Source of the DNA: DASRHT01 sp035293765
Lineage (GTDB): Bacteria > Chloroflexota > Ktedonobacteria > Ktedonobacterales > Ktedonobacteraceae
DNA length: 64,000 nucleotides
Reading direction: 5' to 3'
NCBI GenBank assembly: GCA_035293765.1
Contig: DATGMF010000079.1
Span: 1 to 64,000, forward strand
Made by a program: the position numbers and the translations under genes. The notes beneath the pieces were generated by a model, which saw only the letters and a program-made list of their open reading frames with translations, searched no databases and was not told the origin of the DNA. Shown here piece after piece: positions 25,433 through 33,316 of the stretch. Position 1 is the first letter of the stretch. Each line of letters begins with the position of its first letter.

Positions 25433-27892
25433 ATGATGCCGGTCAAGAAGCTCGGTACACACAGGTTGAAGCAACCATCTACCATCCTGCTGCTACCTCT
25501 GCTCTGCATGATTCTGCTGGCGACTGTTCTCATAAGCCCGCTACGCTCAGCGATTGTCCATGCCAGCCCAACGTTTAACTACGGGGAGGCATTGCAGAAG
25601 GCCATATACTTTTATGAAGAGCAGAGTTCTGGCCCTAAACCATCCTGGAACCGTGTGCCCTGGATCGGCAACTCAGCCATGAACGACGGCTCAGACGTTG
25701 GCCTTGATCTGACCGGTGGCTGGTATGACGCCGGGGACCACGTCAAATTTGGCTTGCCGATGGCCTGGTCTGTCACTATGCTCGGTTGGGGCGTCATTGC
25801 GAACCGCGACGCCTATGTGCAGGATGGTCAACTGCAGTATATCTTGAATAATATCAAATGGGCCACCGATTACTTCATCAAAGCGCATCCCTCTCCCGAT
25901 GTATTGTACGGACAGGTTGGTGACCCTAATGCGGATCACTCCTTCTGGGGACCGGCAGAGGTGATGCAGATGGCCCGTCCCGCTTACAAGATCGACGAGA
26001 GTTGTCCAGGCTCCGATCTGGCAGGGGAGACGGCTGCCGCAATGGCCTCGGCCTCGATGGTTTTCCAACCGACAGATCCAACGTACGCGAGTACCCTCCT
26101 CACTCATGCCAAGCAGCTCTACTCATTTGCCGACAATTTCCGTGGCAAGTACGACTCCTGTATTACCGCAGCCAGTGGCTTCTACACCTCATTCAGTGGC
26201 TATAACGACGAACTGGTCTGGGGAGCCATCTGGCTCTATCTGGCAACCGGTGATACTGCGTATCTGACCAAAGCTGAGAATTATTACGTCAATCTCAGCA
26301 ATCAGCCGCAGACGAATATCAAATCCTACCAGTGGACGATTAGCTGGGATGATCAATCTTATGGCTGCTATATTTTGCTGGCTGAGATCACCGGCCTACA
26401 GCAGTACAAGGATGACGCTCAGCGTTTCCTCGATTGGTGGACGGTTGGAGTAAACGGGCAGAAAGTCAGCTACTCGCCTGGAGGGGAGGCTTTTCTCAGC
26501 CCGTGGGGCTCGCTACGCTACGCGGCCAATACGGCCTTCTTAGCCCTGAATTATGCCGACTATCTGGGCACGAGCAACCCGCTGTACTCGCGCTATCATG
26601 ATTTTGCTGTGCAGCAGATCAACTACATCCTGGGGGCGAATCCGCGCAATTGCAGCTACATGGTCGGCTTCGGCTCCTGCTATCCTCAGACGCCGCACCA
26701 TCGCACCTCGCATGGTTCCTGGGATAATAACATCACGGACCCGGTCTATCAGCGTCATATCCTCTACGGGGCAATGGTGGGCGGACCCAGTTCTGCCGAC
26801 GACTCCTTTACCGACAATCGCCAGACGTTCCAGACCAACGAGCCTGCCGACGATTATAACGCGGCTCTTACAGGTGCATTAGCACGCCTGTACAAAGAGT
26901 TTGGCGGTAGCCCGGCGGCTTCGCTGCCGGACAAGGCCAAAGACGACGATGAAATTTACGCCATGGCCGCCGTCAATGCTTCGGGGACGAACTTCACGGA
27001 GATCAAGGCCATCTTCGTCAACAAGACCGGCTGGCCTGCTCGCGTCACCAGCAATCTCTCTCTGAACTACTACTTCACGCTGGAGCCGGGAGTGACGCCG
27101 AGCATGCTTACGTTGAACACGAATTATACCGAGTGTGGCAGCCACCTCTCCGGGCCAACGCAGTTCTCTGGCAACATCTACTACATCACGGTGAGCTGCG
27201 CTGGTACCCTCATTTATCCAGGTGGGCAAAGCAATTTCCAGAAGCAGGTGCAGTTCCGCATTACCAGCTCGGGCGCCTGGGACCCTACCAACGACTGGTC
27301 CTACCAGGGGGTAGCCACGCCGGCAGGTGCGCAACCGGTCAAAGTGACGAATATGCCCGTTTTTGATGGCAGTACGCAGGTCTGGGGCGCGACGCCTGGC
27401 AGTACCGGACCCACGCCGACGCCAACTCCTGGTGTGACCCCAACGGTCACGCCAACGCAAACGCCAGTGCCTACTCCAAATCCAACACCAGGCCCGACGC
27501 CGAGTCCGACGCCCATGCCAACTCCAACGCCGAACCCGACGCCAAGTCCGACGCCCACCCCAGGCGCGAGCTGCAAGGTGGTCTACACGGTGACGAATCA
27601 GTGGTCCACCGGCTTTGGGGCGAGCTTCACGATCACCAACACGGGCACGACGGCGATTAATGGCTGGAGCCTGCAATTCAGCTTCGCCAACGGGCAGACC
27701 ATCACGCAGTTATGGGGCGGTAACTTCACGCAGACAGGAGCGAAGGTGACCATTACCAATCTCTCCTATAACGGCGCAATCCCGGCGGGGGCGACGCTCA
27801 GTTCCCCTCCTGGCTTCAACGCCTCCTGGAGCGGCACCAATGCGCCTCCAACCGCGTTCACCCTGAACGGAGCATCTTGTAGTACTTCCTGA
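25433..27892 (+). CDS. Secreted GH9 cellulase with CBM3c and CBM2
   Basis: 819 residues from the tandem ATG at 25433, preceded by AGGGG. A signal peptide ends near residue 50 (IVHASP). The GH9 domain (about 50-500) shows FNYGEALQKAIYFYEEQSSG, GGWYDAGDHVKFGLPMAW with the catalytic Asp pair, HHRTSHGSWDNN, and TNEPADDYNAALTGAL with the acid Glu. A CBM3c-like module follows (about 515-660), then a Thr/Pro linker and C-terminal CBM2. GH9-CBM3c enzymes are processive endoglucanases. It has its own promoter of the shared cellulase type and complements GH48 and GH6. Confidence 0.95.
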   Translation: MMPVKKLGTHRLKQPSTILLLPLLCMILLATVLISPLRSAIVHASPTFNYGEALQKAIYFYEEQSSGPKPSWNRVPWIGNSAMNDGSDVGLDLTGGWYDAGDHVKFGLPMAWSVTMLGWGVIANRDAYVQDGQLQYILNNIKWATDYFIKAHPSPDVLYGQVGDPNADHSFWGPAEVMQMARPAYKIDESCPGSDLAGETAAAMASASMVFQPTDPTYASTLLTHAKQLYSFADNFRGKYDSCITAASGFYTSFSGYNDELVWGAIWLYLATGDTAYLTKAENYYVNLSNQPQTNIKSYQWTISWDDQSYGCYILLAEITGLQQYKDDAQRFLDWWTVGVNGQKVSYSPGGEAFLSPWGSLRYAANTAFLALNYADYLGTSNPLYSRYHDFAVQQINYILGANPRNCSYMVGFGSCYPQTPHHRTSHGSWDNNITDPVYQRHILYGAMVGGPSSADDSFTDNRQTFQTNEPADDYNAALTGALARLYKEFGGSPAASLPDKAKDDDEIYAMAAVNASGTNFTEIKAIFVNKTGWPARVTSNLSLNYYFTLEPGVTPSMLTLNTNYTECGSHLSGPTQFSGNIYYITVSCAGTLIYPGGQSNFQKQVQFRITSSGAWDPTNDWSYQGVATPAGAQPVKVTNMPVFDGSTQVWGATPGSTGPTPTPTPGVTPTVTPTQTPVPTPNPTPGPTPSPTPMPTPTPNPTPSPTPTPGASCKVVYTVTNQWSTGFGASFTITNTGTTAINGWSLQFSFANGQTITQLWGGNFTQTGAKVTITNLSYNGAIPAGATLSSPPGFNASWSGTNAPPTAFTLNGASCSTS

Positions 27893-27899
27893 GAGCAGA

Positions 27900-28020
27900 G
27901 GGCAAGCGCAAGGCCCCCTCCCAGGCCCATGCACCTCCCCTTGCCCCTACCGGTTCAGGGTTTACGTACGTGTGGGGAGACGACGAACGTATGGGTAGGG
28001 GCAATGCCTTGCGCTTGCCC
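27900..28020. repeat. 15-bp perfect inverted repeat
   Basis: GGGCAAGCGCAAGGC (27900-27914) and its exact complement (28006-28020) flank ~90 nt that also holds CCCTTGCCCCTAC and GTAGGGGCAA in opposite orientation. This GC-rich palindromic DNA directly after GH9 looks like an interspersed non-coding repeat element. Confidence 0.7.
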
Positions 28021-28084
28021 TGCTCGCTTCCCCGACCCATGCCCATCCCTGCGACCCATCCAAACGGTTTGTACAAGGTTCCAC

Positions 28085-28234
28085 CGCAGGCCGTAGGGGC
28101 AAGGGGACGGGCAGACGGGGATGTGGGGGCCTTGCACTTGCTTGCCCTGCTGGCTGCACGAGGGGAAACGCAGGCCGTAGGGGCAAGGGGACGGGCAGAC
28201 GGGGATGTGGGGGCCTTGCACTTGCTTGCCCTGC
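28085..28234. repeat. Perfect 66-bp direct repeat, period 84
   Basis: The segments 28085-28150 and 28169-28234 are identical over 66 bp (beginning CGCAGGCCGTAGGGGCAAGG) with an 18-bp spacer. The word GTAGGGGCAA also occurs in the neighbouring inverted repeat, so the whole 27.9-28.25 kb gap is made of one repeat family. Confidence 0.85.
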
Positions 28235-28256
28235 CAGACCTGAAAGGAGATACAAC

Positions 28257-29204
28257 TTGCTTGCACGAAATGCAAATGGCAGCCACTATGCTACTCGTTT
28301 ACGCGTCCTGTTGTTACTGGCGATCTTGCTTTTCCCCCTGCTTGTAAGCTGTGGTGCAGATTCTCAGAATACTCCTCTGTCCGATAAGCCAACTATGCAA
28401 GCCGGACAGGTCTCCGCGACGCAGCCTGTGCCAACCTCCGCACCTCTGTCACCCACCTCAACTGCACAGCCATCAATCCTGCAAGGGCCGACAAATTTTC
28501 TCCTCACCCCCCCTCTCGCCTTTTCCAGTGCGAGCGGAGCTACTATGGACAATAACGGGGCGATCACTCCACTGGACGCGAATACGATAAAAACACAGAT
28601 TACTGCGGAACTGAAACGCCTCCTTTTTGTGGTAGACAGCCATAATGGCGTCAAAGTCTACAGCCCGGGAACATCACCGGTCACAGCCCAGGTAACACAC
28701 AATGCCGACGGCAGCATAGCTATCAACTATCAACAGACGGTAGACTCTGAAGCGGGGTCTGTAGCCATCACATTCGATGGGGTGCTGCTCAAGCAGCAAA
28801 TAACCGTGACCTATGATCAACAATATTCGCCTTCAATACTCATTAATGCCAATGCCAGCGAGGTAACGGTTGCCCTGACCGCGGCTGTGCGCTGGGTATC
28901 AGCAAACCAGATACCCGCCGCACCGGGGAACGGGAGCTATCGGCTCACGAGTAGCGGTGGCATTGCTCTCGCCTGGTCGGCGGGCCAGAATGCTGCCGCG
29001 TATAATGTCTATCGTCTGATCTCTGACCGCGATCAGCAGTTTCAGCTCCTGGCTACGGTAAAAGCTACCGCATATACCGACAACTCAGCCGCCGCCGCAC
29101 AATATGTCAACTCCCCAAAGGGCATCACCTACGCGGTCTTCTCCATTGGGCCAACCAATGTCGAAAATCCCGGGGGGATGGTTATAGTTGTGGCGACACA
29201 GTAG
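28257..29204 (+). CDS. Secreted lipoprotein with FN3-like C-terminus
   Basis: 315 residues from a TTG at 28257, preceded by AAAGGAG at 7 nt. Residues 15-32 form a lipoprotein signal (LLLLAILLFPLLVSC, lipobox LVSC, lipidated Cys32). A Ser/Thr/Pro stretch follows, then a middle beta-rich domain, and a C-terminal ~90 residues with IALAWSAGQNAAAYNVYRLI that resembles fibronectin type III. It is anchored outside the cell. Its position next to cellulases suggests substrate or sugar binding, but no ligand motif is visible. Confidence 0.78.
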   Translation: MLARNANGSHYATRLRVLLLLAILLFPLLVSCGADSQNTPLSDKPTMQAGQVSATQPVPTSAPLSPTSTAQPSILQGPTNFLLTPPLAFSSASGATMDNNGAITPLDANTIKTQITAELKRLLFVVDSHNGVKVYSPGTSPVTAQVTHNADGSIAINYQQTVDSEAGSVAITFDGVLLKQQITVTYDQQYSPSILINANASEVTVALTAAVRWVSANQIPAAPGNGSYRLTSSGGIALAWSAGQNAAAYNVYRLISDRDQQFQLLATVKATAYTDNSAAAAQYVNSPKGITYAVFSIGPTNVENPGGMVIVVATQ

Positions 29205-29247
29205 GAAGTTTAGAGGAGTCAGGCTTCTCGAAGATAGGTGCATTTGC

Positions 29248-29287
29248 GAGTCACAATCCCCACGAAGCTTCGTGGGGATTGTGACTC
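29248..29287. terminator. 40-bp perfect palindrome, bidirectional terminator
   Basis: GAGTCACAATCCCCACGAAG (29248-29267) followed directly by its exact complement to 29287. It lies between the convergent lipoprotein gene and the beta-propeller gene. Confidence 0.8.
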
Positions 29288-29293
29288 AAAAAC

Positions 29294-30787
29294 TCAGGAA
29301 AGCTGCCAGATGCTGACTGTGTTCTGCAAGAGCTCCTTCTGACCCAGTTCAGCAGAAATGTTGGTCGTAGTGGCAAGCATTGTGCTGTCCGGTGACCAGG
29401 CCAGTGTCGGAATAAAAGCAGGCTTACTGGTCTTGCCAAAGGTCGCAACAATCTTTTGTGCTTTCACATCCCAGATGTGGATAGCGCTGCCGCTCTCAGC
29501 CAGATATTTCCCATTTGGTGACCAGGCCAGCGAGCCAATAACCTTTGCCCAGGTATCGCTATCTTTAAAGGATGCGGTGAGTTGACCGCTTGCAACCGAC
29601 CAGATTTGCACCTCGGGAGTATCAGGTAAGCCCAGTGCAAGAAAAGCTCCATCCGGTGACCAGGCCAGTGCGCTCACGCTCACCAGATTAGCAGGCTGGT
29701 GGTAAGCAATGCTGTTGACCAGGTTACCACTCGCAATATTCCAGATCTCCACGCCGCCATTTACCGTCTGTACAGCGACATACTTCCCATCGGGGGAGAT
29801 GGGTAACATGCCAACATTCTGACCCAGAAGCTTTTTACCAGGACTCAATGTGATCGTCGTGCGAATGAGCGCTCCGGTGCTGGCATTCCATATCTGCATG
29901 AGTATAGGGCTAGCGGTGCCCGATGCTGCGAAGTTACCGGCCTTCGGCGTGAATGTCTGGACGGCAGAAATTATTGTTTCATTGGATAACCATGCTGACT
30001 GCTCAATAGCATTGTTATGCCCATTCCCTTGAAAGCTGGCGATGACACGTCCAGTGGTGGCATCGAGCACTTCTGCTTCGTATGCCCCGGTCAGCACTAA
30101 CAGGCGTTTCCCATCTGGTGACCAGGCAGCCTGCTGCGCATACGGTAATAAGTTTGCGGATTTGGTTGCACAGTTTTGTGCGGATACCGTTTTGAGATTA
30201 TAATAGGTCACGGCAAGCTGGCCGGTAGGAGACCAGTCCAGCGTGGGCTGGTGCAGAAACGGATAGCCGGTCCCGTTATCTGAGAAACTACATAATAGCA
30301 TCCCGGAGCTCAATGCTTTTTGCACTGTACCCGTCTGCGTTGTCGGCTTGTTATGAGTAGTCGATTGCCGCAACGAGGAAGAGAGCAGTACCCAGCTCAC
30401 GATGATGATCAAAACGGCTGCTACAGCCACAGCAGTGCTTAATATATTGCGGAGAGCGTGACGAGAGCGCCTCGTAGACCATGAATCGGAAGTCGAGAAT
30501 CTCGTTCCCTGCGAAGTATCTTCTTGCATTGTTTTTCCTTTTCTCAAAAACTGCTCGCCTTCAGGTGACTTGTGCCGTGCCTCCTGAAGCAGAGCAGGAT
30601 GCCCCTGACTCTGAACAAAGCGATTCCATATTCGCTCCAAAGACTGCTCGTTTTCTCGGGCATAGGTCTGGGAACTCGCATACAAAGCCTGGATCAAGCG
30701 GCGCTCGTCCCGTGAAAGATCTTGTGACCAGCGTTTAGTCTGTGCATCTATTGCCTCTGGGGTAAAGCCGTTCTCATGTTCTTTCAT
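29294..30787 (-). CDS. Anti-sigma-like membrane protein with WD40 beta-propeller
   Basis: 497 residues. The N-terminal ~85 residues are cytoplasmic and charged, in the place of an anti-sigma region (WSQDLSRDERRLIQALYASS). A transmembrane helix lies at about 114-132 (ILSTAVAVAAVLIIIVSWVL). The outer part is a beta-propeller of WD40-like blades, with repeated AWSPDGKRLL, SPDGKYVAV, AWSPDGAFLAL, AWSPNGKYLAE and AWSPDSTMLAT, each followed by a W at the blade end. The start overlaps the sigma gene by 4 nt (ATGA type), so the two are translationally coupled and it probably restrains that sigma factor. Confidence 0.85.
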   Translation of the reverse strand: MKEHENGFTPEAIDAQTKRWSQDLSRDERRLIQALYASSQTYARENEQSLERIWNRFVQSQGHPALLQEARHKSPEGEQFLRKGKTMQEDTSQGTRFSTSDSWSTRRSRHALRNILSTAVAVAAVLIIIVSWVLLSSSLRQSTTHNKPTTQTGTVQKALSSGMLLCSFSDNGTGYPFLHQPTLDWSPTGQLAVTYYNLKTVSAQNCATKSANLLPYAQQAAWSPDGKRLLVLTGAYEAEVLDATTGRVIASFQGNGHNNAIEQSAWLSNETIISAVQTFTPKAGNFAASGTASPILMQIWNASTGALIRTTITLSPGKKLLGQNVGMLPISPDGKYVAVQTVNGGVEIWNIASGNLVNSIAYHQPANLVSVSALAWSPDGAFLALGLPDTPEVQIWSVASGQLTASFKDSDTWAKVIGSLAWSPNGKYLAESGSAIHIWDVKAQKIVATFGKTSKPAFIPTLAWSPDSTMLATTTNISAELGQKELLQNTVSIWQLS

Positions 30788-31332
30788 CGTTTCTCACCTT
30801 TTTCCCAGTCTTTGTAGAACCTCCGCAGGCTCTGGAGTGTACGGAACAGGATCATCCGTACTGCTCCCGCGCTTTTTTCGACAGCAGGGGCTATTTCCTC
30901 ACATTTCAGGCCATGGCCAAACCGCAAGCGCAACACCTCTTGCTGAAGTTCTGGCAGGGCTCGTATCGTGCTAGAAAGCCAGATGAACTCTTCGCGTTGA
31001 AGACTGATCTGCTCTGGAGCCTGGTGCTCGTCTTCACAAAATGACTCGGAGAGCCATTCTATGGGAACGTATGGGTGACGAATGGAACGCCGGTAGTAAT
31101 CCACAACTTTGTTGCGAGTAATGGTCCAGAGCCAGGCCTCTTGCTTTTTCGCATCGAAGGTCGGAAACCGTTTGTTCTGTAAAACAGAGAGAAAGACCTC
31201 TAGCACAATATCTTCAGCGTCTTCGCGTGATGCAGTTTGCTGATAGACATAGGCGAAAAGGCTCGAAGCATAATGGCGGTAGAGTTCCGCATAGAGTGAG
31301 TGCTCCAAAAGTTCAGCTTCCTTGTGTTGCAT
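30784..31332 (-). CDS. ECF-type RNA polymerase sigma factor
   Basis: 182 residues. Region 2: LYRHYASSLFAYVYQQTASREDAEDIVLEVFLSVL, with AWLWTITRNKVVDYYRR. Region 4: ALPELQQEVLRLRFGHGLKCEEIAPAVEKSAGAVRMILFRTLQSLRR. The region 1.1 and 3 of primary sigma factors are absent. It is co-transcribed with the propeller protein it overlaps. Position between GH9 and GH5 raises the possibility that it controls part of the cellulase locus, but the promoters there look sigma70-like. Confidence 0.93.
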   Translation of the reverse strand: MQHKEAELLEHSLYAELYRHYASSLFAYVYQQTASREDAEDIVLEVFLSVLQNKRFPTFDAKKQEAWLWTITRNKVVDYYRRSIRHPYVPIEWLSESFCEDEHQAPEQISLQREEFIWLSSTIRALPELQQEVLRLRFGHGLKCEEIAPAVEKSAGAVRMILFRTLQSLRRFYKDWEKGEKR

Positions 31333-31487
31333 ATCTATCCTCTAGAGGTTTTTGAGATCTCATCAGGTATCTCGTCCAGAAGCGAAAAATGTCACACACT
31401 CAAAAAGAGAAATCAAAAACGGAGAGAAAAATGATGAAGCTGCCGAGGAAAAAAGAGGATAAGAATCTACTCAGAAAGAGCAAGCTA

Positions 31488-31519
31488 CAGAGCTATGAGC
31501 ATAGGCGCCCATAGCTCTG
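31488..31519. terminator. Hairpin after GH5
   Basis: A perfect 10-bp stem, CAGAGCTATG (31488-31497) with CATAGCTCTG (31510-31519), 32 nt past the GH5 stop. The T run is weak. Confidence 0.45.
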
Positions 31520-31551
31520 CATATACAAACCAGACCGTTCCGGTACAAAGA

Positions 31552-33087
31552 TTACGATGTACTACAGGCCGCTCCATTGAGCGTGAAGGCGGTGGGCACC
31601 GTGTTGCTGCCACTCCAGTTGGCATTAAAGCCTGGAGGCGAGCTCAGCGTCGCTCCCGCCGGAATAGAGCCGTTATAGGACAGGTTGGTGATCGTTACCG
31701 TTGCGCCACTTTGCGTAAAATTCCCATTCCACAGTTGCGTGATCGTCTGCCCATTGGCGAAGCTAAAGCGCAAAGTCCAGCCGTTGATCGCCGTCGTGCC
31801 CGTGTTGGTGATCGTGAAGCTCGCCCCAAAGCCGGTATTCCACTGATTGGTGATCGTATACACCACTTTGCAGCTCGCGCCGCCGGTTGGGGTCGGTGTC
31901 GGGCTTGGGGTAGAGGTGGGAGTTGCTGTTGGCGTATTCGTGGGCGTGTTTGTCGGTGTGGGCGTAGGCGTGCCGCCACCACCTAGAGAAAGAAGGTGGG
32001 CTTTATACCCTGCCCCATAGTTCGTGGGAGTGCCGGTATAGTCGGCAAGCAGCGACGGCGTGCCGCCGCAATTCCCCGTCACCGTCCAGGTCCAGGCCAT
32101 GTAGCCGGTGCTGTGCTGATCGAGCCAGGTCGTGAGCGTATTAATAAAGCCTGAGGCACAGTCATTCTCGCCGATCTCGCCAGCCAGAACGGGCACCTGT
32201 GCGATTACCGGCGCGATTTGTGAGTCCCAACAACTTGTATTAGAACAGGCATTAAAGTTGTAGATATGCGTCGAGGCCGCCAGATTGTTCTGCGGATCGC
32301 TAGGCTTGTTTGCCAGCCATTGCGAGAGATCATTGGAGAAGGCCAGTCCTCCCAGCATCAGTACGTTGGTCGCACCGGTCGCACGGACCGTATTGACCAG
32401 CGTTTGCATCCCCGCCACAGCGAAACCAACGCCTGAGCATGCGCCGGACTGGGGAGCCGTGCTGCCGTTGAGCCAGCAGGACCAGCTCACGTCGTGCGGC
32501 TCATTGTACAGATCGAAGATCACCGAAGAGTTGCTCTTAAATGTATTGGCAACCGAGGTCCAGAAGGCGGGAGCGTGATCCAGGTCTGGCATCATCTGCT
32601 GACCGGTGGACTGATTGGTACCGGAATTATTCCAGTGCAAATCCAGGATCACGATCTGGCCGTTGGCGTTTAGTAAATTCACCCAGTTGACAATATCTGA
32701 CTGATACTGGGCCGCGGTTTTGTTGTTGGCGGGAAATCCATTGATACCAAGCCAGCAGTCTTCGTTCAGGGGGACACGGACGATATTGGTGCCCCAGGCG
32801 ACCATAGCACTGACAGTAGCCTGATCAATTGGCCCATCAAAGTCGGTGGGAGCGTTGGTCGCGCTCTTGGTACACTGGTATTCTGTGCCCATGCGATCAA
32901 CGCCGTGAGGCACAATGACATGACCACTGCCATCCTCAAGTTTATTGCCAACGACGTGCAGCCCCGTCGGCACGCTGGCTGCTTTGACCGAGCCTGGCGG
33001 TCGTGATGTGAAGATCATTGCCGCCGAGCAGAGAAGCAGAGCTACAACGGCGAGCATCAATAGTCGAAAGCGTTTTTTGCTTTGCAT
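31552..33087 (-). CDS. Secreted GH5 endoglucanase with C-terminal CBM2
   Basis: 511 residues. A signal peptide (LLMLAVVALLLCSAAMIF) precedes a GH5 domain (about 40-375): HGVDRMGTEYQC, TNIVRVPLNEDCWLG, VILDLHWNN, VIFDLYNEPHDVSW with the acid/base Glu, and VLAGEIGENDCASG with the nucleophile Glu. A Thr/Pro linker leads to a CBM2. It cleaves internal beta-1,4 bonds with retention. AAGGAGG precedes the ATG. It lies 230 nt downstream of the GH-A clan gene on the same strand, with a hairpin between them. I saw no copy of the cellulase promoter element directly before it. Confidence 0.94.
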   Translation of the reverse strand: MQSKKRFRLLMLAVVALLLCSAAMIFTSRPPGSVKAASVPTGLHVVGNKLEDGSGHVIVPHGVDRMGTEYQCTKSATNAPTDFDGPIDQATVSAMVAWGTNIVRVPLNEDCWLGINGFPANNKTAAQYQSDIVNWVNLLNANGQIVILDLHWNNSGTNQSTGQQMMPDLDHAPAFWTSVANTFKSNSSVIFDLYNEPHDVSWSCWLNGSTAPQSGACSGVGFAVAGMQTLVNTVRATGATNVLMLGGLAFSNDLSQWLANKPSDPQNNLAASTHIYNFNACSNTSCWDSQIAPVIAQVPVLAGEIGENDCASGFINTLTTWLDQHSTGYMAWTWTVTGNCGGTPSLLADYTGTPTNYGAGYKAHLLSLGGGGTPTPTPTNTPTNTPTATPTSTPSPTPTPTGGASCKVVYTITNQWNTGFGASFTITNTGTTAINGWTLRFSFANGQTITQLWNGNFTQSGATVTITNLSYNGSIPAGATLSSPPGFNANWSGSNTVPTAFTLNGAACSTS

Positions 33088-33112
33088 GTATTCCTCCTTA
33101 ATGCATTTCCGC

Positions 33113-33140
33113 TTGACATCTTCGGATTCGATGGTATACT
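33113..33140 (+). promoter_or_regulatory. Plus-strand promoter with no gene downstream
   Basis: TTGACA (33113-33118), a 16-nt spacer and TATACT (33135-33140) point rightward into the 230-nt gap between GH-A and GH5. No coding frame follows. A CCCCTCAAAAGGGG hairpin begins about 7 nt after the -10. It could drive a small RNA. Confidence 0.45.
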
Positions 33141-33271
33141 TCCCCTCAAAAGGGGCGGCGGAAGCCAGTGGCTATCACGACCTGCTTGAGGGTACTGAAA
33201 ATTAATCAGGCGAGGTGAATGTGACGTCATAAAAAACCGCTGTACGTACATAGCTAGGGAAGCCCGTTACA

Positions 33272-33297
33272 AAGGCGACTGAGCATTCAGTCGCCTT
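33272..33297. terminator. Hairpin between GH-A enzyme and GH5
   Basis: A perfect 11-bp stem (AAGGCGACTGA, 33272-33282; complement 33287-33297) with a 4-nt loop, 20 nt past the stop of the upstream cellulase gene. It may limit read-through into GH5. Confidence 0.65.
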
Positions 33298-33316
33298 GCC
33301 ACAAGCCAGGGATTGC

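Noticed and set aside
26879..27676. 265-codon minus-strand frame rich in Arg/Trp
   Set aside because: Mirror of the GH9 linker and CBM2 coding region.
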